The notes beneath the pieces are model-generated. The model was not told the origin of the DNA. It was given only the letters and a program-made list of their open reading frames with translations, and ran no database searches. The position numbers were made by a program, and so were the translations under genes. From positions 1 through 64,000 of the forward strand of contig NZ_JAIWNB010000023.1 of assembly GCF_020215705.1 (NCBI RefSeq): a stretch of DNA of 64,000 nucleotides, in the 5' to 3' direction. Positions 1-8,549 of this stretch are shown here, in pieces. Origin of the DNA: Nonomuraea aurantiaca. GTDB lineage: Bacteria; Actinomycetota; Actinomycetes; Streptosporangiales; Streptosporangiaceae. How positions within the stretch are numbered: position 1 is the first letter of the stretch; every line of letters begins with the position of its first letter.

Positions 1-126
1 CCCGAGATCGCCGGCGGTGGGCAGCGACTGTTCGACGATGGCCTGCCAGCTTCGAAGTGGATGCTCACCCACCAGCAAAGCGGCGAACTGGGCGAGATCG
101 CCATGGTCTACGACCGAGTCCGCTAA
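1..126 (+). CDS. Dihydrofolate reductase family protein, C-terminal end (partial)
   Basis: The window opens inside this gene. Reading from base 1, about 41 residues precede the TAA stop. They include AGGGQRLFDDGLPASKW and GELGEIAMVYDRVR, the usual C-terminal end of the short RibD_C/dihydrofolate-reductase-like proteins common in actinomycetes (IAGGG then a closing ELGE...VYDRVR). Such proteins bind NADPH in the cytoplasm and their substrates are mostly unknown. Start and catalytic residues lie outside the window, so only the family can be named. Confidence 0.7.
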   Translation, partial: PEIAGGGQRLFDDGLPASKWMLTHQQSGELGEIAMVYDRVR

Positions 127-237
127 GAAGGCACCTTCGATCCGTCGGTAATCCACGTGCGGAGCAGGCCGCCTGGGTCGAGTCGGGCCGATGTCTGGTC
201 CAGGCCCGGGCGGCCTTCCTGCGGGTGAGTCTCCGGC

Positions 238-604
238 TCATGAGCGTGATGGCGGCGCCCACCGCTCCTCATCGTCGCGGATGGAAGCCGGCGTCTTGTG
301 AATGTCGTACGGACCCCTGCCTGGCGGTGCTGAGCCGGCCAACGGGAGGTTGCCCAGCGGTGGGCTTCCAACGTCTTTACCGAGCCGGCCAGGTCGCCGG
401 CGAACAGCCGCAGCGATTCCAAGACGCCGAACGGCGCCTCGCCCTGGTTCGCGTGCGCACCGCCGTGCGGCTGGATCGGTTCGAGCTCCAGCGCCAGATC
501 GCCGAGCTGGAATTGGGAACGGGTTTGGAGCTCGACCAGTTCCGGCCGCGGGTGACGATCCGGTCGTAGCGCTCCTGGGTGACGTGCCCGATCATGGTCG
601 GCAT
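238..604 (-). pseudogene. DUF6192 family protein, frameshifted remnant
   Basis: A good ribosome site (GAGGGGAAG) precedes ATG at 604. The first frame reads MPTMIGHVTQERYDRIVTRG, which resembles the start of DUF6192 proteins from memory. Continuation needs a frame change near 545 (ELVELQTRSQFQLGDLALEL, then SVKTLEAHRWATSRWPA) and another near 315 (YDIHKTPASIRDDEERWAPP), ending at a stop at 238. At least two frameshifts in a recognisable reading mean the gene is dead. DUF6192 proteins are putative DNA-binding proteins of actinomycetes with unknown role. The assignment rests on remembered family motifs. Confidence 0.55.
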
Positions 605-679
605 GGTCCGCTTCCCCTCGCATGAGACGTACGGGACAACGGCGGGGATGCGGACCCCCAACAGATAGCATGCGCTTGA

Positions 680-692
680 TCACGAAACGTGA
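680..692. promoter_or_regulatory. Perfect inverted repeat between the DUF6192 remnant and the kinase gene
   Basis: TCACG-AAA-CGTGA is a 13-bp perfect inverted repeat in the 288-bp non-coding gap (605-892) between the dead DUF6192 gene and the Ser/Thr kinase gene. It could be an operator. The rest of the gap shows no gene. Confidence 0.3.
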
Positions 693-892
693 CAAACTCT
701 GGCGGGCAAGGTCTTTTCGCCTCGCTCCGAGCCCGATCCAAGATCACTTAAGGGGATCGAAGACCACCTCTCAGACCCCGTCTACGAACACCGCGACGGC
801 ACCTGCGAGCCGGCCTGAGCGGGGTGTCCCCGGCCCGTCGTCCTGTGGAAGGGTGCGTTGTAGATCAGCAGTGGGTGTGGGAGGACGTGCGG

Positions 893-2557
893 GTGTCCAG
901 CGAGAAACTGAAGCCGCTTGAGGCTAGCGACCCGAAGAAGGTCGGTGGGTACCGGCTGCTGGCGCGGCTGGGGGCGGGCGGGATGGGTCGCGTCTACCTG
1001 GGCCGCTCGAAGGGCGGCCGGCCGGTCGCGGTCAAGGTGATCCACCCGTACCTGGCGGAGGACGCGCAGTTCCGGCGGCGGTTCGAGGCGGAGGTCGCCG
1101 CGGTGCGGCGGGTCGGGGGCATCCACACCGTGCATGTGGTGGACGCCCGCGCCGACGCCGATCCGCCCTGGCTCGTGACCGAGTACATCGCGGGGCCGTC
1201 GCTGCAGGAGGCCGTCGGCGAGCACGGCGCGTTCTCCGCAGCGGCGGTCGCAGGGCTCGGCGCGGGCCTGGCCGAAGGGCTGATGGCGATCCACGAGCGG
1301 GGCGTCGTCCATCGGGACCTCAAGCCCGGCAACGTGCTGCTCGCCCAGGACGGGCCCCGCATCATCGACTTCGGCATCGCACGCGCGCTCGACGCCACCT
1401 CGCAGACCACCCGCACCAGCGTGGTCGGCACGCCCGGGTTCATGTCGCCCGAGCAGCTTCGGGGCCGCGAGGTCGGGCCGGCCAGTGACGTGTTCTGCCT
1501 GGCTGCCGTGCTGGCCTTCGCCGCCACCGGCCGGCGGCCCTTCGGCGAGGGCCCGATCGAGGCCCTCGGCTATCGCGTCGTCAACGAGGAACCCGACTTG
1601 ACCGGCGTGCCGGAGCCGCTGCTCCCGCTGATCGCGTCCGCCCTGGAGAAGGATCCGGAAGACCGGCCCGGCCTCGACGCGTTCCTCGAACGTTGCTCCG
1701 CGCTCGCCGAGGGTGAGGACGCTCCGCTGCCGGAGCCCGTCAGCACGATGATCGCCACGCGGGTGGCGGAGACCGAGGTGCTGGCGCCCCCGCCGCAGGA
1801 CGCGCCGGGGAACGGCCGGCGGTTTCCACCGCTCGGACGAATGAAGCTCCCGGTGGCCGCGGTCGTGGGCGTCCTGCTGGTCGCCTTCGCCGCCTGGGCC
1901 ATCGGGAACGACGGAAACGCACCGGCCACCTCCAAGGCCATCGGCAACGACGGAAACGCACCGGCCACCTCCAAGGTCATCGCCACTCCCCAGCAGACCC
2001 CGACCTCCCCGACACCCGCGCCTCAGCCGTCCGAGACCGCGAGCGCCACCGACAGTGCCACCCCCACCCCCACATCCGATCCCACCCGCAAGGCGTTCGA
2101 GAAGATCTCGGCGGGCGACTGCCTGGACGCCTACGAGCGTCCGTCCGGCGAGTGGAGCAGGAGCAAGCCGCGCGCGGTCGGCTGCGGCCGCTCCGACGCC
2201 TACCTGAAGGTGCTCAAGGTGGTCGACGACTCCTCCGAGTGCCTCAGGCACGGCGCCGATCTGGACGGGGAACTGTGGTGGAGCTACGACGAGGCCGCGA
2301 ACGAGATCGCCCTCTGCGTGCAGCGGCAGTTCCGCGTGGGTGACTGTTTTCTGGCCACCAAGGGTGAGAACAAGAACTCGGTCGCCATCAGCAACGCGGA
2401 TCTGATGACGTCGTGGCCGTGCAGGGCCGACTCCGCTCCAGAGGAGTACGACTTCGTCCTCCGTATCACCGCGTTCACCAGCGGTGCCTGCCCGCCGGGC
2501 GGCAGAAGGGTCGACTGGGAGGTCCGAGGCCGCACCCTCTGCGCCCGCATAGTCTGA
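893..2557 (+). CDS. Membrane-anchored Ser/Thr protein kinase (PknB-like)
   Basis: Hanks-type kinase of 554 residues from the GTG at 893, chosen because the protein then starts about 16 residues before the kinase fold; a start at 824 is in frame. Visible motifs are the glycine loop LGAGGMGRVYLG, VAVKVI (lysine), VVHRDLKPGNVLL (catalytic loop), IIDFGIA (DFG) and GTPGFMSPEQ. One membrane segment near residues 322-342 (LPVAAVVGVLLVAFAAWAIG) is followed by a Pro/Thr/Ser linker and an outside domain of about 150 residues with eight or so cysteines, presumably disulfide-bonded. The kinase faces the cytoplasm and the Cys-rich part probably senses or anchors outside. It is a lone gene; substrates cannot be inferred. 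Confidence 0.93.
   Translation: MSSEKLKPLEASDPKKVGGYRLLARLGAGGMGRVYLGRSKGGRPVAVKVIHPYLAEDAQFRRRFEAEVAAVRRVGGIHTVHVVDARADADPPWLVTEYIAGPSLQEAVGEHGAFSAAAVAGLGAGLAEGLMAIHERGVVHRDLKPGNVLLAQDGPRIIDFGIARALDATSQTTRTSVVGTPGFMSPEQLRGREVGPASDVFCLAAVLAFAATGRRPFGEGPIEALGYRVVNEEPDLTGVPEPLLPLIASALEKDPEDRPGLDAFLERCSALAEGEDAPLPEPVSTMIATRVAETEVLAPPPQDAPGNGRRFPPLGRMKLPVAAVVGVLLVAFAAWAIGNDGNAPATSKAIGNDGNAPATSKVIATPQQTPTSPTPAPQPSETASATDSATPTPTSDPTRKAFEKISAGDCLDAYERPSGEWSRSKPRAVGCGRSDAYLKVLKVVDDSSECLRHGADLDGELWWSYDEAANEIALCVQRQFRVGDCFLATKGENKNSVAISNADLMTSWPCRADSAPEEYDFVLRITAFTSGACPPGGRRVDWEVRGRTLCARIV
1898..1975 (+). repeat. 39-bp tandem duplication inside the kinase gene
   Basis: Two adjacent 39-bp units (1898-1936 and 1937-1975) differ by one base and each encode AIGNDGNAPATSK, directly after the membrane segment. 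The near identity indicates a recent in-frame duplication lengthening the extracellular linker. Confidence 0.9.
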
Positions 2558-2559
2558 CC

Positions 2560-2720
2560 ACGTCCGCCACCACGGCACCGGCACCCAACCTGGAACGGAT
2601 CCTGCCGGCCGCGCGGGACCTGGTCATCGAGCGCGGCCCCGCCGTGCCGCTGGACGACATCGCGCGCCGGGCGGGCGTCGACAGCGGCACCCCTCTACCG
2701 CCACAACTGCAGGCAGCGCC
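2560..2720 (+). pseudogene. TetR-family regulator, N-terminal remnant
   Basis: Directly after the kinase stop the translation reads NLERILPAARDLVIERGPA and PLDDIARRAGVDSGT, the helix-turn-helix start of a TetR regulator. An extra C near 2693 shifts the frame so that the expected TLYRH of the recognition helix continues in another frame. There is no coherent ligand-binding domain after it. The gene is a broken fragment. Confidence 0.65.
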
Positions 2721-3091
2721 CGCCAGCACGTCATGTCTGGAGTTGCGGTGGATCACCCACGCGTCGATGCCAAAACGTATGCCCCCACCCAAGCACCCGG
2801 CACCGACATTCTGGAGGTTCCGCGATCACGCAGCGCGGCGCCGACGAGCGGGTGAGCGCCCTTCAAGACGAAGCGGTAGAGCAGGTCGCCTGCTCAGGCC
2901 GGTAGTAGCGAGGCAGCACACCTGACATGCCTGAAGTCCCCTGAATACTGGTGAGGCAAGTACGCGGACACCTTACTTGCCTGACACGCGCCCCACCTCC
3001 GGACCTTGGATGCCCCCGGCCGCCGACATCTGCACCGTTACCGGCCGCCTGTCCCACCCCCCGCGCCGAGCACCTGTCCAAGACCGCCACT

Positions 3092-3305
3092 GTCCACCTG
3101 GACCCGCACCGGCAAGGGTGGACGCCGCACCAGCCCCGCCACAGGGCGCTGCGACATCTTGCCGAAGCCGGACGCACCGCACCTGAGCTGCAGGCCGAGT
3201 CCCGCCATCAACACCTGGCCGGCCTCGGCCGCTACGTCCGCCCCGGCGAGGAGACCTCCGCCCGCACCACCGCCGAACACGACCCAGCGGCCCGGCGACA
3301 CCAAC
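3092..3305 (+). pseudogene. Tyrosine recombinase (integrase), C-terminal remnant
   Basis: One frame reads GWTPHQPRHRALRHLAEAGR, then ELQAESRHQHLAGLGRYVRP and EETSARTTAEHDPAARR. This matches the C-terminal end of actinomycete site-specific integrases, including the HxxR motif (HQPRH), the SRH and the tyrosine in GRYVR. No N-terminal part precedes it and no start or stop fits, so it is a leftover of an older insertion outside the two tRNA-bracketed elements. Confidence 0.6.
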
Positions 3306-3475
3306 ACGGAGAACTGGGGCCTACGCCACGCGGCGCGTTTTTGGCGTACTTCGACCGCATTCGTTTTGTAGTGGCGCGGCGCCAAAATCCGGTCCGATCC
3401 TCCAGTCCTGGAGGCCGTCTGGTTTCATTCCATGTCGCGCTGACACAGCACGCGGAAGATCGTGAGGATGTAGGC

Positions 3476-4384
3476 ATGAGTTCATCGCAACCCCTCGCCG
3501 ACCCTGGGTCCGAGCCGGACACGACCGCAGGCGGGGCGGTGAATATTGCCGGCGCGGGGTCCTGCCCCCCATCGCCGCACACCCCTGGGTCTGCCCCGGA
3601 TCACCGCTACCTGCTCGACAACGCCCGGGTGGAGGCGGGCGAGCGGTTCACCTGGCTGGCCGAGCTGTTCGATGGTGTCACACGGGGGCACTTCGACCGG
3701 CTCGGAGTGAAGGCGGGCTGGCGCTGCTGGGAAGTCGGTGCAGGAGGCCCCAGCATTCCCGAGGCACTCGCCACGGCCGTCGGACCCACCGGTTACGTGC
3801 TGGCCACGGACATCAATCCGGCCTGGTTGGACCCGTACGGCGGGTACAAGGTGCTCCGGCACGACATCGTCGGGGACCCGCCGCCGCAGCCAGGCACGTT
3901 CGACCTGGTACACGCCCGGCTCGTGCTCGTCCATGTGCCCGACCGTGCCCGGGCGTTGGCGACGATGGTGGCGGCGCTGCGCCCCGGTGGCTGGCTATTG
4001 GTCGAGGACGCCGATACCGAGCTGCAGCCGCTGGCCTGCCTCGATGAGGTTGGCCCGGCACAGCAGCGCGCCAACCGGCTGCGGCGCGCCGTTCGGGAGT
4101 TGATGACCCGCCGCGGCGCCGACCTGCGCTACGGCCGTACGCTGCCGCGGACGTTGCGTGCGGCCGGCCTGGCCGATGTCGCGGCGGCCGGCTGCTTCCC
4201 GGTCGGCGGGGTAGCCTGCGACCGGCTGGAGACCGCGACGGTGCGCATGGTCCGCGCCGAGTTGCTCGCCGCTGGGTTGGCCAACGACACCGAGATCGAC
4301 GCGCACCTGGCCGCCATCGATGCCGGCGAGCTCGACCTCACCCTCGCGCCGCTGATCTCGGCATGGGGACGCCGTCCGGGATAG
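3476..4384 (+). CDS. Class I SAM-dependent methyltransferase
   Basis: A 302-residue cytoplasmic protein. The ATG at 3476 is chosen over upstream in-frame codons because the Rossmann methyltransferase fold starts about residue 60 and a GAGG lies 12 bases upstream. The glycine-rich SAM loop reads WEVGAGGPSI, followed by VLATDINPAWLD (acidic end of beta 2) and FDLVHARLVLVHVPD, then LRPGGWLLVEDAD. This is the usual UbiE/Methyltransf_25 arrangement. The acceptor is unknown; nothing in the neighbourhood indicates a pathway. Two perfect hairpins close the gene. Confidence 0.85.
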   Translation: MSSSQPLADPGSEPDTTAGGAVNIAGAGSCPPSPHTPGSAPDHRYLLDNARVEAGERFTWLAELFDGVTRGHFDRLGVKAGWRCWEVGAGGPSIPEALATAVGPTGYVLATDINPAWLDPYGGYKVLRHDIVGDPPPQPGTFDLVHARLVLVHVPDRARALATMVAALRPGGWLLVEDADTELQPLACLDEVGPAQQRANRLRRAVRELMTRRGADLRYGRTLPRTLRAAGLADVAAAGCFPVGGVACDRLETATVRMVRAELLAAGLANDTEIDAHLAAIDAGELDLTLAPLISAWGRRPG

Positions 4385-4470
4385 TCCGCGGCGTCCGGGC
4401 CGTGGTCAGCCACAGGCCGGTGAACACGGCTCAGGCCGGCGTCACGATGGCTTCAGCATGCCGAGCCTGA

Positions 4471-4523
4471 CCGCCGCAGCGATGCGGCGGTCCTACCCGG
4501 CCCCGGGCTGAAACGCCCGGGGC
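4471..4523. terminator. Double hairpin downstream of the methyltransferase
   Basis: Two perfect hairpins stand in tandem. At 4471-4490, CCGCCGCA and TGCGGCGG flank a 4-base loop. At 4500-4523, 9-base arms GCCCCGGGC and GCCCGGGGC flank TGAAAC. There is no U tract, which is common for actinomycete terminators. Confidence 0.6.
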
Positions 4524-4797
4524 GAACCGACCGGCCGTCCTCCTGCAACACCGCGCCCTCCGCCTGGCGGCGAAACTAGGCACGGGTGATCCGGCTGCGG
4601 ACTTCACGGTCTCGGAGGGAAGACGCCCTACCCCGGAGCGAGGTCGTAGCGTTCATGGGCCGCCTCGAAGTCTCCTCGTCGGGCATGCGCAGCAGCGAGC
4701 CGGTTGAGGAAGCCGAAGTATCCGACCTCGTTGATGTCGATCGCGGGCGGATTCGGCGGGATCAAGGAACCCGCAGGTGGATCCTAGGATGGAAGAG

Positions 4798-4839
4798 TAG
4801 GGCGGGTGGGACTTGAACCCACGACCCACGGATTATGAG
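4798..4839 (-). repeat. Left attachment repeat of element A (tRNA-Met 3' half)
   Basis: This 42-bp sequence is identical to 23286-23327 and to 44733-44774, where it is the anticodon-loop-to-3'-end half of an intact tRNA-Met gene. Here the tRNA 5' half is missing. That is the expected product of integration at a tRNA 3' end, and it marks the outer left edge of the tandem array. Confidence 0.9.
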
Positions 4840-4958
4840 TCGGCTCGATTGGTGCCGCTCAGTGCCGCCGGGTGTTGTTTTGTATTGCTGTGGCCGGGAT
4901 TCTTCCTGGTGTCGTGTCGGCCTGTGCCTATGCGTGCCGTGCTTCATCGCATACACGC

Positions 4959-5096
4959 GAGCAACCACCGAGCAACCATACGTCCTTGGCCGTCGCCATT
5001 GTGCGCCATTTGTCTTATATCTCGGCGCGTCTGTGATGGGCCAGGTGTCCATGACGAGGCCCCGGCCTCACGCAGATCGAACGTGTACGAGCAACC
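4959..5096 (+). repeat. GAGCAACC arm-type repeats, left end of element A
   Basis: GAGCAACC occurs at 4959-4966, 4970-4977 and 5089-5096. The first two form the 19-mer GAGCAACCACCGAGCAACC, which recurs identically at 23195-23213 near the right end of element A. Repeats at both ends just inside the attachment sites behave like integrase arm-binding sites. Confidence 0.6.
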
Positions 5097-5277
5097 AACG
5101 AGCAGTCGTCGGTAAGTGATGTGAGCCTGCTCGACAGGATGACTTGTGGTCGCGTCGAAGGCGATGCAGAGCCTGCTTGACGTGCATGGACGCGATTTTC
5201 GGCAGGCGCAGTAGCCGACGATTCCGATACCCAGGGTGGGGGAGGGAACTCGTCGTCATGTGAAAGGCCCGTCACTG

Positions 5278-6510
5278 TCACTGCTCCGGAGTCAGGACGT
5301 GTCGGGTCCGGTCCCCGATCCAGGCCGCTTCGAGTATCGCGGTCAGGCTGGCGGTGTCGGTCGGGCCGGGATGGTTCTGGATCAAGCGGGTGACGCCACT
5401 GGCCATCTCCGCGAAGCGCGGGAGGTCGGCGCGTGCCACGCCGATGTCCGCCAAGGTGGTAGGGATGCCGATGTCGGCAAGGAGCTCGTCGAGCCAGGTG
5501 AGGAACGTATCTGCGGCCTCGGCATCCGAGGCGTCGGTCACGTCGAGCCCGCACACCCCGGCGAGGATGGCCAACCGGTCGCCGATGGCATCCTTGGCCG
5601 CGTCCAGCGCGTAGGGCAGGAGCAGCCCGACGCCCAGGCCGTGCGGCGTGTGGGTGGCTGCGCCGATGGGGTACTGGAGGGCGTGCGGAGCCGCGTTGCC
5701 TGCGTGGGAAAATGCGAGCCCGGCCAGCATGGACCCATAGGACATGTCCGCGCGCGCGTCCTTGTCGCCCCCGTCCCTGACGACATGGGGCAAGCTGCGG
5801 GCGATCCGCTCAGCGGCCAGGAGCGCGTAGTGATCGGTGATCGGGTTGCGGCCGAGGAAGACCTGCTCCACCGGGTCGCGCGGTCCGTGGGCCCGGGGTC
5901 GCGCGGTGTAGCTCTCCACCGCGTGACAAAACGCGTCGATGCCGGAGTGGGCAGTGACGGTCGCAGGGCAGGTGTAGGTGAGCTCGGGGTCGACGATGGC
6001 GAAGTCGGGCACGATGTGGACGCTGGAGACCCCCACCTTCAGCTCGCGGTCCGGGTCGGTCAACACCGAGACGGGCGTGAGCTCGGAGCCGGTGCCTGAC
6101 GTCGTCGGGAGCGCGACGAGAGGAAACGTCGGCCCCGGCACCTTCGACTCGCCGTAGAAGTCGCGCGGCGTGCCACCGTGGCGCCGGACGACGCCGACGA
6201 TTTTGGCGAGGTCGATCACCGTGCCACCCCCGATGGCGAGGATTACGTCGGCGTCCACCTCGGCGGCGACCGAGACCGCCAGGGCGACATCGGTGAGTGG
6301 CACGTCCGGAGTCGCGTCGGCGAACACCCCGACGACTTCGACCTTCTCCCGTACGGCGGCCACGATCTCGGCCACGCCCGGCTGCCCCAGAAGAACCCGG
6401 TCGGTCACGATGAGGACTCGTGAGCCACACTCGGCCACCACTCGTGGGACGTTCTGCGCGACCCCTTCGCCTACTATCAGCTGGCGTGGTCCGCGGACGG
6501 TCTCAAGCAT
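5278..6510 (-). CDS. Iron-containing alcohol dehydrogenase
   Basis: A 410-residue group III (Fe-ADH) oxidoreductase expected to interconvert an alcohol and aldehyde or ketone with NAD(P). NAD-site motifs are GGGTVID near residue 95 and TTSGTGSEL. Metal-site histidines lie in HSGIDAFCHAVESY, AFSHAGNAAPHALQYP and THTPHGLG. It is the last gene of a minus-strand run starting with the solute-binding protein at 13942 and sits two bases after the truncated Ldh-family gene. With the aldehyde dehydrogenase it suggests oxidation of an imported polyol or related compound. Maleylacetate reductases belong to the same superfamily, so the substrate is open. Confidence 0.88.
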   Translation of the reverse strand: MLETVRGPRQLIVGEGVAQNVPRVVAECGSRVLIVTDRVLLGQPGVAEIVAAVREKVEVVGVFADATPDVPLTDVALAVSVAAEVDADVILAIGGGTVIDLAKIVGVVRRHGGTPRDFYGESKVPGPTFPLVALPTTSGTGSELTPVSVLTDPDRELKVGVSSVHIVPDFAIVDPELTYTCPATVTAHSGIDAFCHAVESYTARPRAHGPRDPVEQVFLGRNPITDHYALLAAERIARSLPHVVRDGGDKDARADMSYGSMLAGLAFSHAGNAAPHALQYPIGAATHTPHGLGVGLLLPYALDAAKDAIGDRLAILAGVCGLDVTDASDAEAADTFLTWLDELLADIGIPTTLADIGVARADLPRFAEMASGVTRLIQNHPGPTDTASLTAILEAAWIGDRTRHVLTPEQ

Positions 6511-6511
6511 G

Positions 6512-6907
6512 TCAGTGCCTCTCTGGAACGTCGGCGGTGATTTGCTGGGCGGACGTCCGGGTCACCTGCGAGACCGGGACGGCGTCGCCCTGGGTGGGCA
6601 AGTCGGTCGGGTCGAGGGTCCCGCGGACAGCGTCGCCAAGGGCGGTAGGAGTCAAGGTCGCGACCAGCATCTCGATCATGAGCCCGGAGGCGTAGCCTTT
6701 GGGACCGCCGCAAGGGCTGATCGCCCCATCCACCGCCGCGGCCGCGTCTGTGGCGCGCACACCGGCGGAGTCGGCGGCGTCCCCGGGTGCCGGCGGATTC
6801 GTGCCGACCATGGCCCGGGTCCAGCCCCACGGGTGGAGGCCGGTCAGGTCATGTGTGCACAGGGCGCGGTGATCCCCGGCGGGCACCCGGAGCAGCAGGC
6901 CGGTCAC
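6512..6907 (-). pseudogene. Truncated Ldh-family (malate/L-lactate dehydrogenase type) oxidoreductase
   Basis: The reading overlaps the aldehyde dehydrogenase stop by GTGA and runs 131 residues. GWTRAMVGTNPPA, RATDAAAAVDGAI, PCGGPKGYASGLMIEMLVA and VRGTLDPTDLPTQGD match the C-terminal half of Ldh_2 (PF02615) proteins, which are normally about 340 residues. The N-terminal half with the catalytic histidine region is absent, and about 30 residues between start and homology look random. An internal deletion within the operon is likely; the fragment should not be an active dehydrogenase. Confidence 0.6.
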
Positions 6908-8364
6908 GGTAGGTCGATCGCCGCGTAGGTGACGTCGAGGTACTCGAGGATGCCCTCGTGCGACCCCTCCTTGCCGATCCCGGACTGCTTCACGCCTCCG
7001 AACGGAGCTGACGGGTCCGAGATCAGACCACGGTTGATGCCGACCATCCCCGTCTCCAGCCCCTCGGTGAACCGGAGCGCCCGCTGGAGGTCACGGGTGA
7101 AGACGTATCCGACCAGGCCGTGCTCGGTGTCGTTGGCCTTCGCCATTACCTCGTCGTCGGACGTGAACGAGATGATCGGCGCCACCGGGCCGAAGATTTC
7201 CGCCTCCAGTATCCGCGCGTCTTCGGGCACCTCGACGAGGACCGTAGGCGGGTAGAAGTGGCCCGGCCCATCCGGTCGCTCGCCGCCTACCAAGACACGG
7301 GCGCCGCGATTGACCGCGTCGGCGACGAGCTCGTCGATCTTGGTGACCGAGGCCTCGTCGATCAACGCCCCGACGTCCACGCCGTCGTCGAGACCATGGC
7401 CCACCGAGAGCGCGCCCATCCGCTTGGCGAAGCGCGCCGTGAACTCCTCGCGCACCGGCTCCTCGACGTAGATTCGGTTGGCCGCGATGCAGGACTCCCC
7501 GATGTTGCGCATCTTGGCCACCATGGCACCGTCGAGCGCGACGTCCAGGTCCGCGTCGGCACACACGATCAAGGCCGCGTTGCCGCCCAGTTCCATGGAG
7601 GTGCGCAGCACGTTGTCCGCCGCCTGTCGTAGCAGCACGCGCCCGACCTCGGTCGACCCGGTGAACGAAAGCTTGCGGGTCCGACGGTCGGCTAGCAGTG
7701 CTGAGACCACCTCGCCGGCACGCTTGGTTGTCACGACGTTGACGACGCCCGGGGGAACGCCGATCTCCTCCATGATGCGGGCCAGGAACAGCATGGTGAG
7801 TGGCGTCTGGGCGGCCGGCTTGGTGATCGTCGTGCAGCCCGCCGCCAGCGCAGGAGCGATCTTGCGGGCACCCATGGCCAACGGAAAGTTCCAGGGCGTC
7901 ACGAAGACGCACGGCCCGACCGGCTTCGGCACGGTGAGGATGCGATATCCACCAGCGGGAGCGGTGTTGTAGCGCCCCTCGACGCGCACCGCCTCCTCGG
8001 CGAACCAACGGAAGAACTCGGCGCCGTAGGCCACCTCTCCCCGTGCCTCGGCGAGCGGCTTGCCCATCTCGAGCGTTATCAGCCGGGCGACCTCCTCGGA
8101 TCGCTCGATCAGTGCCCGGTACGTCGCGGTCAACAACTCTGACCGTTTTCGCGGCGGGGTCGCCGCCCACTCCGCCATCGCCTTGCTCGCCACGTCCAGA
8201 GCGGCGAGCCCATCAACGACGTCGGCGTCCGCCACCTCGGCGATGGTCTTGCCGGTGGCCGGGTCCTCGACGGCAAAGGTGGCTCCGCCGGCGGCGTCGC
8301 GCCAGGCGTCGCCGATCCGGAGCCGCCGGTGCTCGGGGGCCAGGACGTTCATCGGGTCACTCAT
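6904..8364 (-). CDS. NAD(P)-dependent aldehyde dehydrogenase (succinate-semialdehyde dehydrogenase-like)
   Basis: A 486-residue ALDH-superfamily enzyme oxidising an aldehyde to a carboxylate. The ATG at 8364 follows a strong AGGAGG site. Motifs are FVTPWNFPLAMGARK, KPAAQTPLTM, the cofactor loop FTGSTEVGRVL, ELGGNAALIV, the catalytic cysteine in GESCIAANRIYV, EIFGPVAPI and PFGGVKQSGIGKEG. The pattern is closest to the GabD branch. It lies in the same direction as the transporter genes, with a 185-bp gap upstream, and is followed by the Ldh remnant and the alcohol dehydrogenase. It probably handles the aldehyde made in this cassette. Confidence 0.92.
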   Translation of the reverse strand: MSDPMNVLAPEHRRLRIGDAWRDAAGGATFAVEDPATGKTIAEVADADVVDGLAALDVASKAMAEWAATPPRKRSELLTATYRALIERSEEVARLITLEMGKPLAEARGEVAYGAEFFRWFAEEAVRVEGRYNTAPAGGYRILTVPKPVGPCVFVTPWNFPLAMGARKIAPALAAGCTTITKPAAQTPLTMLFLARIMEEIGVPPGVVNVVTTKRAGEVVSALLADRRTRKLSFTGSTEVGRVLLRQAADNVLRTSMELGGNAALIVCADADLDVALDGAMVAKMRNIGESCIAANRIYVEEPVREEFTARFAKRMGALSVGHGLDDGVDVGALIDEASVTKIDELVADAVNRGARVLVGGERPDGPGHFYPPTVLVEVPEDARILEAEIFGPVAPIISFTSDDEVMAKANDTEHGLVGYVFTRDLQRALRFTEGLETGMVGINRGLISDPSAPFGGVKQSGIGKEGSHEGILEYLDVTYAAIDLP

Positions 8365-8549
8365 GGCGTCGCCTCCTGTGATGTTCTTGGTGATGTCCAG
8401 CGTGACCTCAGCGATCGCGCCACGCGCGTTGACGAACGGGTCACACGACCTTGTCGGGTCGAGGTTGCCGAGCGAGCGGGTCGAACATGGCCTTGGCCTC
8501 GGCTGCAGGGCGACGCCCCGTGCCACCGATCGTCCGCCGCCCTGCGCGG

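Larger units (their letters stand above)
4524..5277. other. Gene-poor left boundary of element A
   Basis: No intact gene is visible. It contains the tRNA-derived repeat (4798-4839), integrase arm-like repeats and, on the minus strand at 4628-4784, a short open remnant reading INEVGYFGFLNRLAAAHARR that I do not recognise. The remainder looks like spacer. Confidence 0.5.

Noticed and set aside
782..2584. A 600-residue minus-strand protein opposite the kinase
   Set aside because: It is a GC-skewed shadow (Arg/Gly/His-rich) of a gene with clear kinase motifs.
4798..4839. tRNA genes at 4798 and 23286
   Set aside because: Only the 3' half is present at each; there is no 5' acceptor strand or D-arm.
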